From contig CAYGOT010000008.1 of assembly GCA_964351595.1 (NCBI GenBank), forward strand, positions 1 to 64,000: a DNA stretch of 64,000 bases. The letters run 5' to 3'. Under the pieces are notes generated by a model, which worked only from the letters and a program-made list of their open reading frames with translations, did not search any database and was not told the DNA's origin. Numbering within the stretch: the first letter of the stretch is position 1; the number at the start of each line of letters is the position of its first letter. Below, in pieces: positions 55,316-62,315 of the stretch. The position numbers and the translations under genes were made by a program. The stretch comes from UBA6059 sp964351595 (lineage in GTDB: Bacteria; Bacteroidota; Bacteroidia; Cytophagales; Cyclobacteriaceae).

Positions 55316-55352
55316 AAAAATGACCTTATACAAGCAAACGTCAACCATAGCA

Positions 55353-55382
55353 TGTCACCTCGACGCAGGAGAGGTCTTCTTA
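55353..55382. repeat. Left stem-loop repeat, copy 1
   Basis: A 30-bp element starting TGTCACCTCGA and ending GGTCTTCTTA, with hairpin arms ACCTC and GAGGT around a 9-nt loop. Matching copies are at 55838-55867 and 56324-56353. Confidence 0.8.
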
Positions 55383-55435
55383 TGCAGGGTGTAGGGTGTT
55401 TCCTATCAGCAAATAGATTGGTAGCAGTGCACTAT

Positions 55436-55738
55436 TCAAGTCAGCACTTCGGGATCATAAAAATCCCATCGAGCATTGACACTCACTATCAGCGCCTCTT
55501 TCTTTTTCCTATTCCATTTCTTGAGCTCATGTTCTCTTTCGATAGCGTGATGGACAAACTGGTATCGTTCAAAGTAAATCAAGTTGTAACAAAAGTATTT
55601 TCCAGCGTGGGTTTTAGGTTTTCCTCTATTCGCTTTATGCTGCCGAACCCACGTTCTTAAGTCATTGGTCATGCCAATGTAGAGTGCTGTTTTGGCTGGG
55701 TTTGTGGTAATATAGACGAAGTAGTTGTGGCCAGGCAT
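55436..55738 (-). CDS. Small GIY-YIG nuclease, copy 1
   Basis: Encodes 100 residues, a single-domain GIY-YIG nuclease. The signature is YFVYITTNPAKTALYIG (Tyr-Val-Tyr in place of GIY, then YIG), with the conserved Arg in TNDLRTWVRQHKA and a catalytic Glu in the EREHELKKWNRKKKEAL helix. There is no added DNA-binding domain, unlike UvrC or homing endonucleases. It is about 83% identical by eye to the copy in unit 2. The gene lies between inverted stem-loops, so the nuclease may act on them, as proposed for RAYT enzymes and REPs (inference). Confidence 0.88.
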   Translation of the reverse strand: MPGHNYFVYITTNPAKTALYIGMTNDLRTWVRQHKANRGKPKTHAGKYFCYNLIYFERYQFVHHAIEREHELKKWNRKKKEALIVSVNARWDFYDPEVLT

Positions 55739-55748
55739 ATTATAAACA

Positions 55749-55786
55749 TAAGAAGATTTCTCAGTCGTGCCTCCCTCGAAATGACA
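55749..55786. repeat. Right stem-loop repeat, copy 1
   Basis: A 38-bp inverted partner of the left repeat. Read on the minus strand it starts TGTCATTTCGA and ends AATCTTCTTA, with arms ATTTC and GAAAT around a longer loop. It lies just upstream of the nuclease start codon. Confidence 0.75.
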
Positions 55787-55837
55787 ACTTGCATAGAGTT
55801 GAGCAATAACTTTCTATCTGCGCCAACCATCACCGCT

Positions 55838-55867
55838 TGTCACCCCGACGAAGGAGAGGTCTTCTTA
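55838..55867. repeat. Left stem-loop repeat, copy 2
   Basis: The second copy of the left end, starting TGTCACCCCGACG. One arm base has changed, giving ACCCC opposite GAGGT, so the stem has one mismatch or wobble pair. Confidence 0.75.
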
Positions 55868-55920
55868 TACAGGATTTAGGGTGTTTCCTATCAGCAAATA
55901 GATTGGTAGCAGTGCACTAT

Positions 55921-56223
55921 TCAAGTCAACACTTCGGCATCATAAAAATCCCATCTCGGTTTAGCCGTGGCAATCAAAGCTTCTTTCTTTTTCCTGCTCC
56001 ATTTCTTGAGCTCATTTTCTCTTTCGATAGCGTGATTGACAAGCTGGTATCGTTCAAAGTAAATCAGGTTGTAACAGAAGTATCTTCCCGCATGGGTTTT
56101 AGGTTTTCCTCTATTCGCTTTATGCTGCGGAATCCTCGTTCTTAAGTCATTGGTCATGCCAATATACAAAGCTGTTTTAGCAGGATTGGTGGTGATGTAA
56201 ACGAAGTAATTGTAGTTGGACAT
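55921..56223 (-). CDS. Small GIY-YIG nuclease, copy 2
   Basis: Encodes 100 residues from the ATG at 56223 (MSNYNYFVYITT); longer readings to 56319 run through the right stem-loop and are not supported. It has the same signatures as copy 1: YFVYITTNPAKTALYIG, the Arg in TNDLRTRIPQHKA, and the Glu-bearing ERENELKKWSRKKKEAL helix. Substitutions are mostly conservative and both frames are intact, suggesting that selection still maintains the protein. Copies 1 and 2 are paralogues made by unit duplication. Confidence 0.88.
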   Translation of the reverse strand: MSNYNYFVYITTNPAKTALYIGMTNDLRTRIPQHKANRGKPKTHAGRYFCYNLIYFERYQLVNHAIERENELKKWSRKKKEALIATAKPRWDFYDAEVLT

Positions 56224-56234
56224 CTTCATAAAAA

Positions 56235-56272
56235 TAAGAAGATTTCTCAGTCGTGCCTCCTTCGAAATGACA
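56235..56272. repeat. Right stem-loop repeat, copy 2
   Basis: Nearly identical to the right repeat of unit 1 (one base differs in the loop), inverted relative to the left repeats. It lies just upstream of the second nuclease start. Confidence 0.75.
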
Positions 56273-56323
56273 ACTTGAATAGAGTTGAGCAATAACTTCC
56301 TATCCGAACCGACCATCACAGCA

Positions 56324-56353
56324 TGTCACCTCGACGCAGGAGAGGTCTTCTTA
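56324..56353. repeat. Lone third left stem-loop (partial unit)
   Basis: A third copy of the left end, identical to copy 1, in the position where a third unit would begin. After the TCTTCTTA the sequence diverges from units 1 and 2 with no nuclease gene, marking the right edge of the array. Confidence 0.75.
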
Positions 56354-56467
56354 CGATGCACGCCGAGCGATCAAACTAGCACCTAAGTTGCAAGGAACTA
56401 CTTGATTGTTCTCGTTAGGATACTGAGGAATCAAAACACCCAATACGAATTAATTCTAATTATCAAT

Positions 56468-56507
56468 CTGTACACTTCTGGTCAAGAAATAGTCCGCATT
56501 CGTACAG
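56468..56507. promoter_or_regulatory. Separated inverted repeat, possible activator site
   Basis: CTGTAC (56468-56473) and GTACAG (56502-56507) form a 6-bp inverted repeat with 28 bp between, ending about 53 bp upstream of the sigma-54-like element. The position fits an enhancer-binding-protein site, but the arms are short and this could be chance. Confidence 0.25.
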
Positions 56508-56559
56508 CGGTTCATTGGTAAAACCGTCTTTACAGCCTTCTTCTGCTTTTTTCGGTTAC

Positions 56560-56573
56560 GGCACAGCTTTTGA
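56560..56573 (+). promoter_or_regulatory. Sigma-54-like -24/-12 promoter
   Basis: GGCACAGCTTTTGA has the -24 GGCAC box and a TTGA at the -12 position, with the correct 10 bp between GG and the -12 G. The -12 box differs from TTGC at one base. It lies 36 nt before the ATG of the MacB/FtsX-type permease. Related permease genes in this phylum sometimes have such promoters as far as I recall (not verified). Confidence 0.4.
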
Positions 56574-56609
56574 ACCTCATCATACGATTAGAAACTTGAA
56601 GCTGAGACG

Positions 56610-59003
56610 ATGATTAAGAACTTCCTGAAAATAGCGATCCGCAGCATAAGCCGACACGCACTTTACAGTACCCTCAATATCCTGGGGCTGACCATTGGTA
56701 TTACAGCCAGCATGCTCCTCCTCCTCTATGTCAATGATGAGCTGAGCTTCGATAAATTCCATGCTAACGCAGAAAATCTCTATCGCGTCAATACGCTGGC
56801 GACCATTCAGGATACTAATGTGAATGCCGCCACAACAATGGCGCCCCTAGGCCCGGCATTGTACAACGACTATCCCGAAGTGGTGGACTTTTGCAGGTTT
56901 TTGGATGTGGGTGAAGAGCTTGTGATCAAGGACGAAAACCGTTTTTACGAAGAGGGTTTTTACTTTGCAGATTCTTCGTTTTTCAGCTTGTTTGACTTTA
57001 AGCTGTTGAAAGGTGATCCTAAGACCGCACTGGTCAAGCCAGAGTCCATAGTCCTCTCCGAATCAATCGCCAAAAAGTACTTTGGTGACGAGAATCCTCT
57101 CGGACAGGAGATCAAAACGGGAGCCGAAGAATGGACGCGAACTGTCACAGGGGTGATGGCTGACGTAAGCTCCAAAAGCCACATCAAACCTCAAGCTCTT
57201 GTCGCCTATAGCACCTTGCCAAATGAGCGTGCCAACTATTGGGGCAACATCAGCGATTTCCTTTATATAGAGCTGTCACCAGGCACATCTGCAGCACAAT
57301 TCTCCAAAAACTTTCCGGATGTATTCGATAAGTACGTTCGCGAATTATTTAGTCAGTTTAATGCTCAAGCCGACTTTTCGTTAATCAATATTGCCGATAT
57401 CCACTTAAAGTCTACCTCGGAGGGAGATCCAGAACCGGGTGGCTCAATGGCCTACATATATACTTTTTCGGCGGTAGCCTTCTTCTTACTTCTGATTGCG
57501 AGTATCAACTATATGAACCTCTCTACCGCCCAGGCTACCAAGCGGGCGAAGGAAGTGGGTATTCGCAAAGTGATGGGCTCTCATCGGCGACAGCTCAGAT
57601 GGCAGTTTTTAGTTGAGTCTACTGTAGTTACGCTATTTTCTTCCGTGACAAGTCTTATCCTGGTCTTCTTTTTGATTCCGGGTTTTAATGCCATAGCTGG
57701 AAAATCCATTTCCCAGCTTTTCTACCTTGATGCATCCATCATGCTCGTGTTTCTTGGTGTGACGTGCTTTGTAGGGATTTTCTCGGGAAGCTATCCGGCG
57801 TTCTACCTATCAAGATTCCGACCTGTGGAAGTTCTCAAAGGCCGATTGGCCACTGGTGGCAATGCCGCTTTGCGCAAGGCGCTGGTAGTAGGTCAGTTCG
57901 CTGTGTCGCTGGTCATGATCATCAGTACCATAGTGGTCTATGAGCAGCTCAATTTCCTCAATACCAAGGACCTTGGTTTCAACAAAGACATGGTGGTGCG
58001 CATACCGCTCAATGGTAGTGCTGCTATGGAAAAATATGAAGTGCTACGAACCACCCTACTGCAAAATCCTAACATCGAATCGGTCGGTAGTGGATGGCAC
58101 ACACCCGGTACCAACAATCTCAATGTCCAGGCCATTACGGTAGAGACCGCCGATGGGGAAATGATCGAAAAAGTTTTTCAAACCATCTTTATTGACCAGC
58201 ATTATCTGCCTACTCTGGAGATCCCCATAGTCGATGGGCGCAATTTCCTTGAGTCAGTGGGCAGAGATACTTCTGACGTAGTAATTGTGAATCAGAAAAT
58301 GGTGGAGCACATGGGTTGGGATGACCCTATCGGAAAAAAGTTTAGTGTGATCATAGATCAGGATCTCAACAGGAGAGACGTAAAGGTGGCAGGAGTGATT
58401 AAGGACTTCCATGCCCGTGCGCTACGCGAAAACATAGAGCCGCTGGTAGTTCATATGAATCTGACAAACGGGTTGATGGTGGTCAGGATAAAGCCAAATA
58501 ACGTTAAAGAAACGCTCGCCCAAATTGAGCAGGAATGGCAAAATATCATACCTGATCGACCATTGGAGTACAGCTTTCTTCAGCAAGACTTTGAAGCGCA
58601 GTACACGGAGGATGAGCGCAAAGGTCAGCTGTTTGCTACCTTCAGCGGCTTGTCGGTATTCATCGCCTGCATGGGCCTCTTTGGGCTTGCTTCTTTCAAT
58701 TCCGCTGCTAAGCGTAAAGAGATTGGCATCAGGAAAGTGATAGGAGCAGACCTTGGCGACATCATCTACCTTGTGAGCTTTGACTTTGTGAAACTGGTGG
58801 CCGTATCTATGGTTATTGCCTTCCCGATCGCTTATTACTTCATGGACAAATGGCTGCAGGAGTTCTCGTATAGCGTAGAGATCAGTGTAATCACGTTTGT
58901 GATTTCAGCGATGATTACGACGGTCATCACCCTCGTGACAGTGGGTTATCATTCAGTCACTGCGGCATTGTCAAACCCTTCTTTTTCGCTCAAGGAGGAA
59001 TAG
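56610..59003 (+). CDS. MacB/FtsX-type ABC transporter permease
   Basis: Encodes 797 residues. It has two FtsX-type halves: a first helix (about 20-42) and periplasmic MacB_PCD domain (about 43-260), helices near 290-430, then a second periplasmic domain (about 450-660) and a final set of three helices. The motif KRAKEVGIRKVMGSHRRQL and its later counterpart AKRKEIGIRKVIGADLGDI are the coupling segments that contact the ATPase. Bacteroidetes encode many such permeases for antimicrobial or lipid-related export; the ATPase partner is not adjacent. A sigma-54-like promoter lies upstream. Confidence 0.92.
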   Translation: MIKNFLKIAIRSISRHALYSTLNILGLTIGITASMLLLLYVNDELSFDKFHANAENLYRVNTLATIQDTNVNAATTMAPLGPALYNDYPEVVDFCRFLDVGEELVIKDENRFYEEGFYFADSSFFSLFDFKLLKGDPKTALVKPESIVLSESIAKKYFGDENPLGQEIKTGAEEWTRTVTGVMADVSSKSHIKPQALVAYSTLPNERANYWGNISDFLYIELSPGTSAAQFSKNFPDVFDKYVRELFSQFNAQADFSLINIADIHLKSTSEGDPEPGGSMAYIYTFSAVAFFLLLIASINYMNLSTAQATKRAKEVGIRKVMGSHRRQLRWQFLVESTVVTLFSSVTSLILVFFLIPGFNAIAGKSISQLFYLDASIMLVFLGVTCFVGIFSGSYPAFYLSRFRPVEVLKGRLATGGNAALRKALVVGQFAVSLVMIISTIVVYEQLNFLNTKDLGFNKDMVVRIPLNGSAAMEKYEVLRTTLLQNPNIESVGSGWHTPGTNNLNVQAITVETADGEMIEKVFQTIFIDQHYLPTLEIPIVDGRNFLESVGRDTSDVVIVNQKMVEHMGWDDPIGKKFSVIIDQDLNRRDVKVAGVIKDFHARALRENIEPLVVHMNLTNGLMVVRIKPNNVKETLAQIEQEWQNIIPDRPLEYSFLQQDFEAQYTEDERKGQLFATFSGLSVFIACMGLFGLASFNSAAKRKEIGIRKVIGADLGDIIYLVSFDFVKLVAVSMVIAFPIAYYFMDKWLQEFSYSVEISVITFVISAMITTVITLVTVGYHSVTAALSNPSFSLKEE

Positions 59004-59008
59004 CCTAA

Positions 59009-59482
59009 TCAATCAGTTTTCTCTAGCAGCTCTATCATCTCAGCATTTCGCTGAGCGCGGGCCTGATCAAGTGCGGTATTGCCTTTGGCATCTTTGATGG
59101 AGTGGTCTGCACCATTATCAATCAAAAGTTCGGCTATCTCGAGCTGTCCAAAAGACGCACAGTAGTTGAGGCCTGTCGCCCCCTGTTTGCTCACTGCGTT
59201 GATATCAGTACCTCGCTCGATCAACAGCTCCGCAATCTCAAAATAACCTTTGAAGCAAACACCCATTAGGGCCGTATTGCCGGCAGCATCTCGTGCATTG
59301 ACATCAGCACCATGATCTAGTAGTAGCGTCACCGCTTCCTCTGACCCACTGTACGCTGCTAGTATGAGCGGAGTGAAGCCGCGGCTGTCCGGTTGATTGA
59401 CTAACGACACGTCCGCCTTGATGAGTCCTTCAAGATTGGCCACATCATTTTCTCTCACCATTTGAAAAATATCCTTACTCAT
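59009..59482 (-). CDS. Ankyrin-repeat protein
   Basis: A 157-residue protein built of four or so ankyrin repeats (for example SRGFTPLILAAYSGSEEA, AGNTALMGVCFKGYFEIAEL, QGATGLNYCASFGQLEIAEL and KGNTALDQARAQRNAEMIEL). No signal peptide is present, so it is cytosolic. It is divergent from the OxyR gene with a 157-bp gap. In some bacteria an ankyrin protein next to OxyR or catalase genes supports catalase activity, so an oxidative-stress role is a reasonable inference. Confidence 0.9.
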   Translation of the reverse strand: MSKDIFQMVRENDVANLEGLIKADVSLVNQPDSRGFTPLILAAYSGSEEAVTLLLDHGADVNARDAAGNTALMGVCFKGYFEIAELLIERGTDINAVSKQGATGLNYCASFGQLEIAELLIDNGADHSIKDAKGNTALDQARAQRNAEMIELLEKTD

Positions 59483-59565
59483 AGATAATTCTAATTTACC
59501 GTTTTAGCTATCGCCTTAGCCTTTGCAATCAGGCCACTTGTGGGTAGAACTGAAGCAATTAAAGA

Positions 59566-59611
59566 ATAGCATTTTTTTGATAGCCCCAAACTTACTATTA
59601 TTAAAAACTAT
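59566..59611. promoter_or_regulatory. ATAG/CTAT half-sites, possible OxyR operator
   Basis: ATAG at 59566-59569 and 59580-59583, and CTAT at 59595-59598 and 59608-59611, lie in the ankyrin-oxyR gap. OxyR sites are built from such tetranucleotides at about 11-bp spacing. Here the spacings are 13-15 bp and the order is not canonical, so the site is doubtful. Confidence 0.25.
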
Positions 59612-59639
59612 AGAATAAATAAGTCAATAGGAAAAAGTT

Positions 59640-60584
59640 ATGACTTTCACGCAATTACAATATGCCCTCGCGCTCCAAAAATTTCAAAACTTCAAGCGAG
59701 CTGCAGAGCACCTTTCCATTAGCCAACCTGCGCTCAGCATACAGATTCAAAAGTTGGAAGAGTCTGTGGGCATCAAGCTATTCAATAGAAATACCACACC
59801 CCTTGAAGCGACCAGTGATGGCCAGCTCTTCCTCATCAGGGCTCAGGATATTGTCAACAACGCCCGACAGCTTGAAAACTTTGCATCCGAGCTATCCGAA
59901 GACTTCACCGGCGAACTCAATATTGGAGTGATCCCGACATTGGCGCCATTCCTTATTCCGCTGTTTAGCAAGACATTACAGGCAGACTTCCCCAACATTC
60001 AGCTGATATTCCGCGAGCAGATCACCGAACATGTCGTCAACAATGTGCGCACCGGGGAGCTCGACGTAGGCTTGATTTCTACACCCATTCAAGTATATGG
60101 CATCCAGTCCATCCCCTTGTTTTATGAGCGATTCTATGTCTATGCATCACATGAGCAGACCGATGACTCACCGGATATTCGGTTGGAAGATATCAACTAC
60201 GCCGAGCTCTGGCTACTGGATGAGGGTAACTGCTTCCGTGATCAGGTCAATGACTTCTGCGATCTGAAATCAATCCTCAAAGGCAAGAAATTTATCTACC
60301 ATAGCAACTCCATCGATGCACTGATCCGTATGGTTGACACACACGGGGGGATGACCATCCTACCGGAATTGACCACCCTCAGCCTATCGGAATATCAAGA
60401 GGAGAACCTAAAAACCATCAGCGGCACTCCTAAGGCCCGTGAGATCGGCATGATCGTCACCCACAACTATGGTAAGGCCCGCTATATAAAGCTGATCGAG
60501 GAGTACATCAAGTCCAATATCCCTCATCACATGCTCTCAGGAGACAACTATGATGTGGTCGATCCCCATATTGCGATGGATTGA
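59640..60584 (+). CDS. oxyR: OxyR-type LysR-family regulator
   Basis: Encodes 314 residues: an N-terminal LysR winged HTH (about 1-60, NFKRAAEHLSISQPALSIQI) and a periplasmic-binding-like sensor domain. The redox pair Cys198 and Cys207 in EGNCFRDQVNDFC has the spacing of E. coli OxyR (Cys199/Cys208), supporting peroxide sensing by disulfide formation. The flanking THGGMTILPEL segment also fits OxyR. The gene is divergent from the ankyrin gene, in line with a stress regulon. The gap has several ATAG/CTAT half-sites. Confidence 0.93.
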   Translation: MTFTQLQYALALQKFQNFKRAAEHLSISQPALSIQIQKLEESVGIKLFNRNTTPLEATSDGQLFLIRAQDIVNNARQLENFASELSEDFTGELNIGVIPTLAPFLIPLFSKTLQADFPNIQLIFREQITEHVVNNVRTGELDVGLISTPIQVYGIQSIPLFYERFYVYASHEQTDDSPDIRLEDINYAELWLLDEGNCFRDQVNDFCDLKSILKGKKFIYHSNSIDALIRMVDTHGGMTILPELTTLSLSEYQEENLKTISGTPKAREIGMIVTHNYGKARYIKLIEEYIKSNIPHHMLSGDNYDVVDPHIAMD

Positions 60585-60612
60585 TCACAATTAACCAAAG
60601 AACAAATTTTGC

Positions 60613-60628
60613 GTACACATTTGTGTAC
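60613..60628. promoter_or_regulatory. Probable YefM operator
   Basis: GTACACA and TGTGTAC form a 7-bp inverted repeat around TT. The right arm extends to TGTACA, the core motif bound by E. coli YefM. The site overlaps the -7 element of the operon, as expected for negative autoregulation. Confidence 0.6.
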
Positions 60629-60633
60629 ATTTG
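60626..60633 (+). promoter_or_regulatory. Candidate -7 element of yefM-yoeB
   Basis: TACATTTG is an exact TAnnTTTG match, 18 nt before the ATG of yefM and overlapping the operator. Confidence 0.6.
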
Positions 60634-60651
60634 GCAAAAGATATAAACTAT

Positions 60652-60909
60652 ATGAATACCACTACCCTACGAGACTTAAGAGCGAATATGAAAGCTCATT
60701 TTGACAAACTCGAAGAGAATCAAGATATTCTACTAGTGCCCAGAAGCGGCAATAAAGAAGCAATGGTGGTAATGACGCTTTCGGAATACAACAGCATGAA
60801 AGAAACTGAATACCTCCTGTCGTCTCCTGAGAATGTCAAGGTGATGGAGAAAGCGAAGAGAGAACTGGATGGCGATCAGACTGTAGCCTTTGACCTTTCT
60901 GATAAGTGA
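60652..60909 (+). CDS. yefM: YefM-type (Phd/YefM family) antitoxin
   Basis: Encodes 85 residues from the ATG at 60652; a TTG at 60631 overlaps the promoter and is unlikely. MNTTTLRDLRANMKAHFDKL is the Phd/YefM DNA-binding N-terminus, and VMTLSEYNSMKETEYLLSS and the acidic C-terminal helix neutralise the toxin. It represses its own operon through the TGTACA-type palindrome just upstream (inference from the site). The yoeB start overlaps its stop by 4 bp. Confidence 0.92.
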   Translation: MNTTTLRDLRANMKAHFDKLEENQDILLVPRSGNKEAMVVMTLSEYNSMKETEYLLSSPENVKVMEKAKRELDGDQTVAFDLSDK

Positions 60910-61181
60910 ATATTCTCTTTTCGAAGACAGCCTGGGCACAATATCTGGATTGGCAAGAAGAAGACGAGCAGATAATCCTGAGAATTCATCAACTACTCAA
61001 AACAATTGCGCGAGAACCCTTTAAAGGATTAGGCAAACCAGAACCACTTCGTCAGAGTCTGAAAGGGTACTGGTCAAGACGTATCAACTCAGAGCACCGA
61101 TTGGTTTATAGAATAGTAGGTAAAGTCGGAGAAGGACAGAGAGTTGAAGTGCTGACCTGTCGATATCACTACAGAAAGTAG
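60906..61181 (+). CDS. yoeB: YoeB-type ribosome-dependent mRNA interferase toxin
   Basis: Encodes 91 residues, the usual length of YoeB. The start is GTG within GTGA overlapping the yefM stop. Conserved features are KTAWAQYLDWQEED at the N-terminus, GKPEPLRQSLKGYWSRRI, SEHRLVYRIV and TCRYHYRK at the C-terminus, which supplies catalytic His and aromatic residues. It cleaves mRNA at the ribosomal A site. A five-residue insertion (KVGEGQ) precedes the last strand compared with E. coli YoeB. Confidence 0.92.
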   Translation: MNILFSKTAWAQYLDWQEEDEQIILRIHQLLKTIAREPFKGLGKPEPLRQSLKGYWSRRINSEHRLVYRIVGKVGEGQRVEVLTCRYHYRK

Positions 61182-61184
61182 TTG

Positions 61185-61874
61185 TTACTCCACGCACTCC
61201 ACCACCTCACCGCTATCACTAGCTGCGATCTCAGGGCTGAGGTAAGGGATGCCGAGGTTCATACCTCGCAGGATTAACGCGAGCGCCATGACTACTACGA
61301 ACGATGGGATGGCCTTCTGCACCTGGAGTTTGAATTTTGCCGGTAGGATATAGCTAGAGTAGGCCGCAAAAAGCATCATCGGTAGCGTACCCAGCCCAAA
61401 GAGCACCATGAACTGCATGCCCAGGATCGGCTCGCCAGTGGCTAATGCACCAGCGACAGCCATGTAGACCAAGCCGCAGGGCAGGAAGCCATTCATGATG
61501 CCAATTAAAAAGGAGAAGGAGAGGCCCCTCTTTCGAAAAAGTGGGATGATCCTCGCCTTAACCTTATTGGGGAACGAATAAAAAAACTTCCATTTGAAGA
61601 TCCTTGGAAATACCAGTCCTACCAAGAGCGCAACACCCAGCACTATCGACAGCCCGTGTTGGAAACCTGTCAAAAAAATGCCCTTCCCTAATAACCCCAG
61701 AATACCGCCGATTAATGCATAGGACATGATCCGGCCCATGTTATACATGAGTCTGCCGCCTAGTATGGACAATTCGTGATAGCCCGTTTTTGGCAGGCTA
61801 AATGCCAATGGCCCACACATGCCCAGACAGTGAAAGCTACCTAGCAGTCCCAGTATGAACGCTGAGTACAGCAC
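61185..61874 (-). CDS. Membrane protein of SafE/TauE-like (DsbD/cbb3-linked) family
   Basis: Encodes 229 residues with about six membrane segments. It begins GSFHCLGMCGPLAFSLP, the conserved Cys-x-x-x-Cys segment of the sulfite-exporter/DsbD-like family often found beside cbb3-oxidase genes. The family is linked to copper or cofactor delivery for cbb3 oxidase, not tested here. The start is GTG (61874), sharing its first base with the fixH stop (TAGTG). It is last in the leftward ccoP-ccoG-fixH operon. Confidence 0.85.
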   Translation of the reverse strand: MLYSAFILGLLGSFHCLGMCGPLAFSLPKTGYHELSILGGRLMYNMGRIMSYALIGGILGLLGKGIFLTGFQHGLSIVLGVALLVGLVFPRIFKWKFFYSFPNKVKARIIPLFRKRGLSFSFLIGIMNGFLPCGLVYMAVAGALATGEPILGMQFMVLFGLGTLPMMLFAAYSSYILPAKFKLQVQKAIPSFVVVMALALILRGMNLGIPYLSPEIAASDSGEVVECVE

Positions 61875-62311
61875 TACAGTACCAGGGTCTGCTCGTCATA
61901 GTAACCCTTGCCATCAGCACTCCAAGACACCTTCACTTTCCAAAGGCCGGGTATCGCTTCGCTGAGATCAAGCAATTGAGCGCCCCCTCCGTCAGGATTG
62001 ACCGCCACTTTGAAGTCCAGGTTTCCATTAGAAGGTCTGAAAAAATGGATCTCTCCTTGCAGCCTAACCTTGCTACCTATCGGAAACTGGATGGATGCTC
62101 TCCGGTCTTCAGACAAATATCTGATCGCCAGTGGCTGCTCTAGTTTTTTGAAGTTTTCGATTTTGGTGATCTGCGATTGATACTCTATCTCCTTTTGATA
62201 GTAATCCTCCGATACAAGGTAAAAGTCCTGTCGAACACTTACCACTACCAGTGAGATGATGATTGCCGCAAATACTGCAAACGAAATGAAAATCTTTGTT
62301 CCCCAATTCAT
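61874..62311 (-). CDS. fixH: FixH-family cbb3 oxidase accessory protein
   Basis: Encodes 145 residues. One N-terminal membrane helix (about 5-27) is followed by a FixH-like segment (SEDYYQKEIEYQSQITKIEN) and a small beta domain. FixH helps assemble the cbb3 cytochrome oxidase, probably with metal delivery. It lies 4 bp after ccoG and overlaps the next gene by 1 bp, in the standard order ccoP-ccoG-fixH-safE of Bacteroidetes. Confidence 0.9.
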   Translation of the reverse strand: MNWGTKIFISFAVFAAIIISLVVVSVRQDFYLVSEDYYQKEIEYQSQITKIENFKKLEQPLAIRYLSEDRRASIQFPIGSKVRLQGEIHFFRPSNGNLDFKVAVNPDGGGAQLLDLSEAIPGLWKVKVSWSADGKGYYDEQTLVL

Positions 62312-62315
62312 GACT

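Larger units (their letters stand above)
55353..55837 (-). mobile_element. REP-like unit 1 containing GIY-YIG nuclease gene
   Basis: First of two tandem units of about 485 bp. A left stem-loop (55353-55382) is followed by a conserved 3' flank, the leftward nuclease gene (55436-55738), then an inverted right stem-loop (55749-55786) and a spacer (55787-55837). The left and right ends are inverted relative to each other: both read TGTCA-yy-TCGA inward and end in TCTTCTTA. Unit 2 repeats the same order, so this is a directly repeated block. The mechanism of spread is not known; the layout resembles a nuclease-bearing REP element. Confidence 0.75.
55838..56323 (-). mobile_element. REP-like unit 2 containing GIY-YIG nuclease gene
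   Basis: Second tandem unit of 486 bp. It has a left stem-loop (55838-55867), a conserved flank, the nuclease gene (55921-56223), a right stem-loop (56235-56272) and a spacer ending in a segment nearly identical to that of unit 1 (for example GAGTTGAGCAATAACTT). The units differ by scattered point changes, so the duplication is not recent. Confidence 0.75.
56354..56609. other. Non-coding region after the array, with possible sigma-54 promoter
   Basis: AT-rich DNA of 256 bp with no credible gene. It holds a separated inverted repeat and a GG-N10-G element before the permease gene, listed separately. No stem-loop or other repeat copy was found in the rest. Confidence 0.6.

Noticed and set aside
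55352..55660. Rightward open frame of about 100 codons antisense to the first GIY-YIG gene, with a counterpart in unit 2 (55837-56145)
   Set aside because: Both begin inside the left stem-loop and are simply the antisense of the nuclease coding sequence; they are alike only because the units are duplicated, and the protein shows no recognisable domain.
56320..56609. Possible insertion sequence between the array and the permease gene
   Set aside because: No transposase frame, no terminal repeats other than the single left stem-loop, and no target duplication visible.
59566..59630. Canonical OxyR binding site in the ankyrin-oxyR gap
   Set aside because: ATAG and CTAT half-sites are present but their order and 13-15 bp spacing do not fit the ATAG-N7-CTAT pattern, so only a weak candidate is listed.
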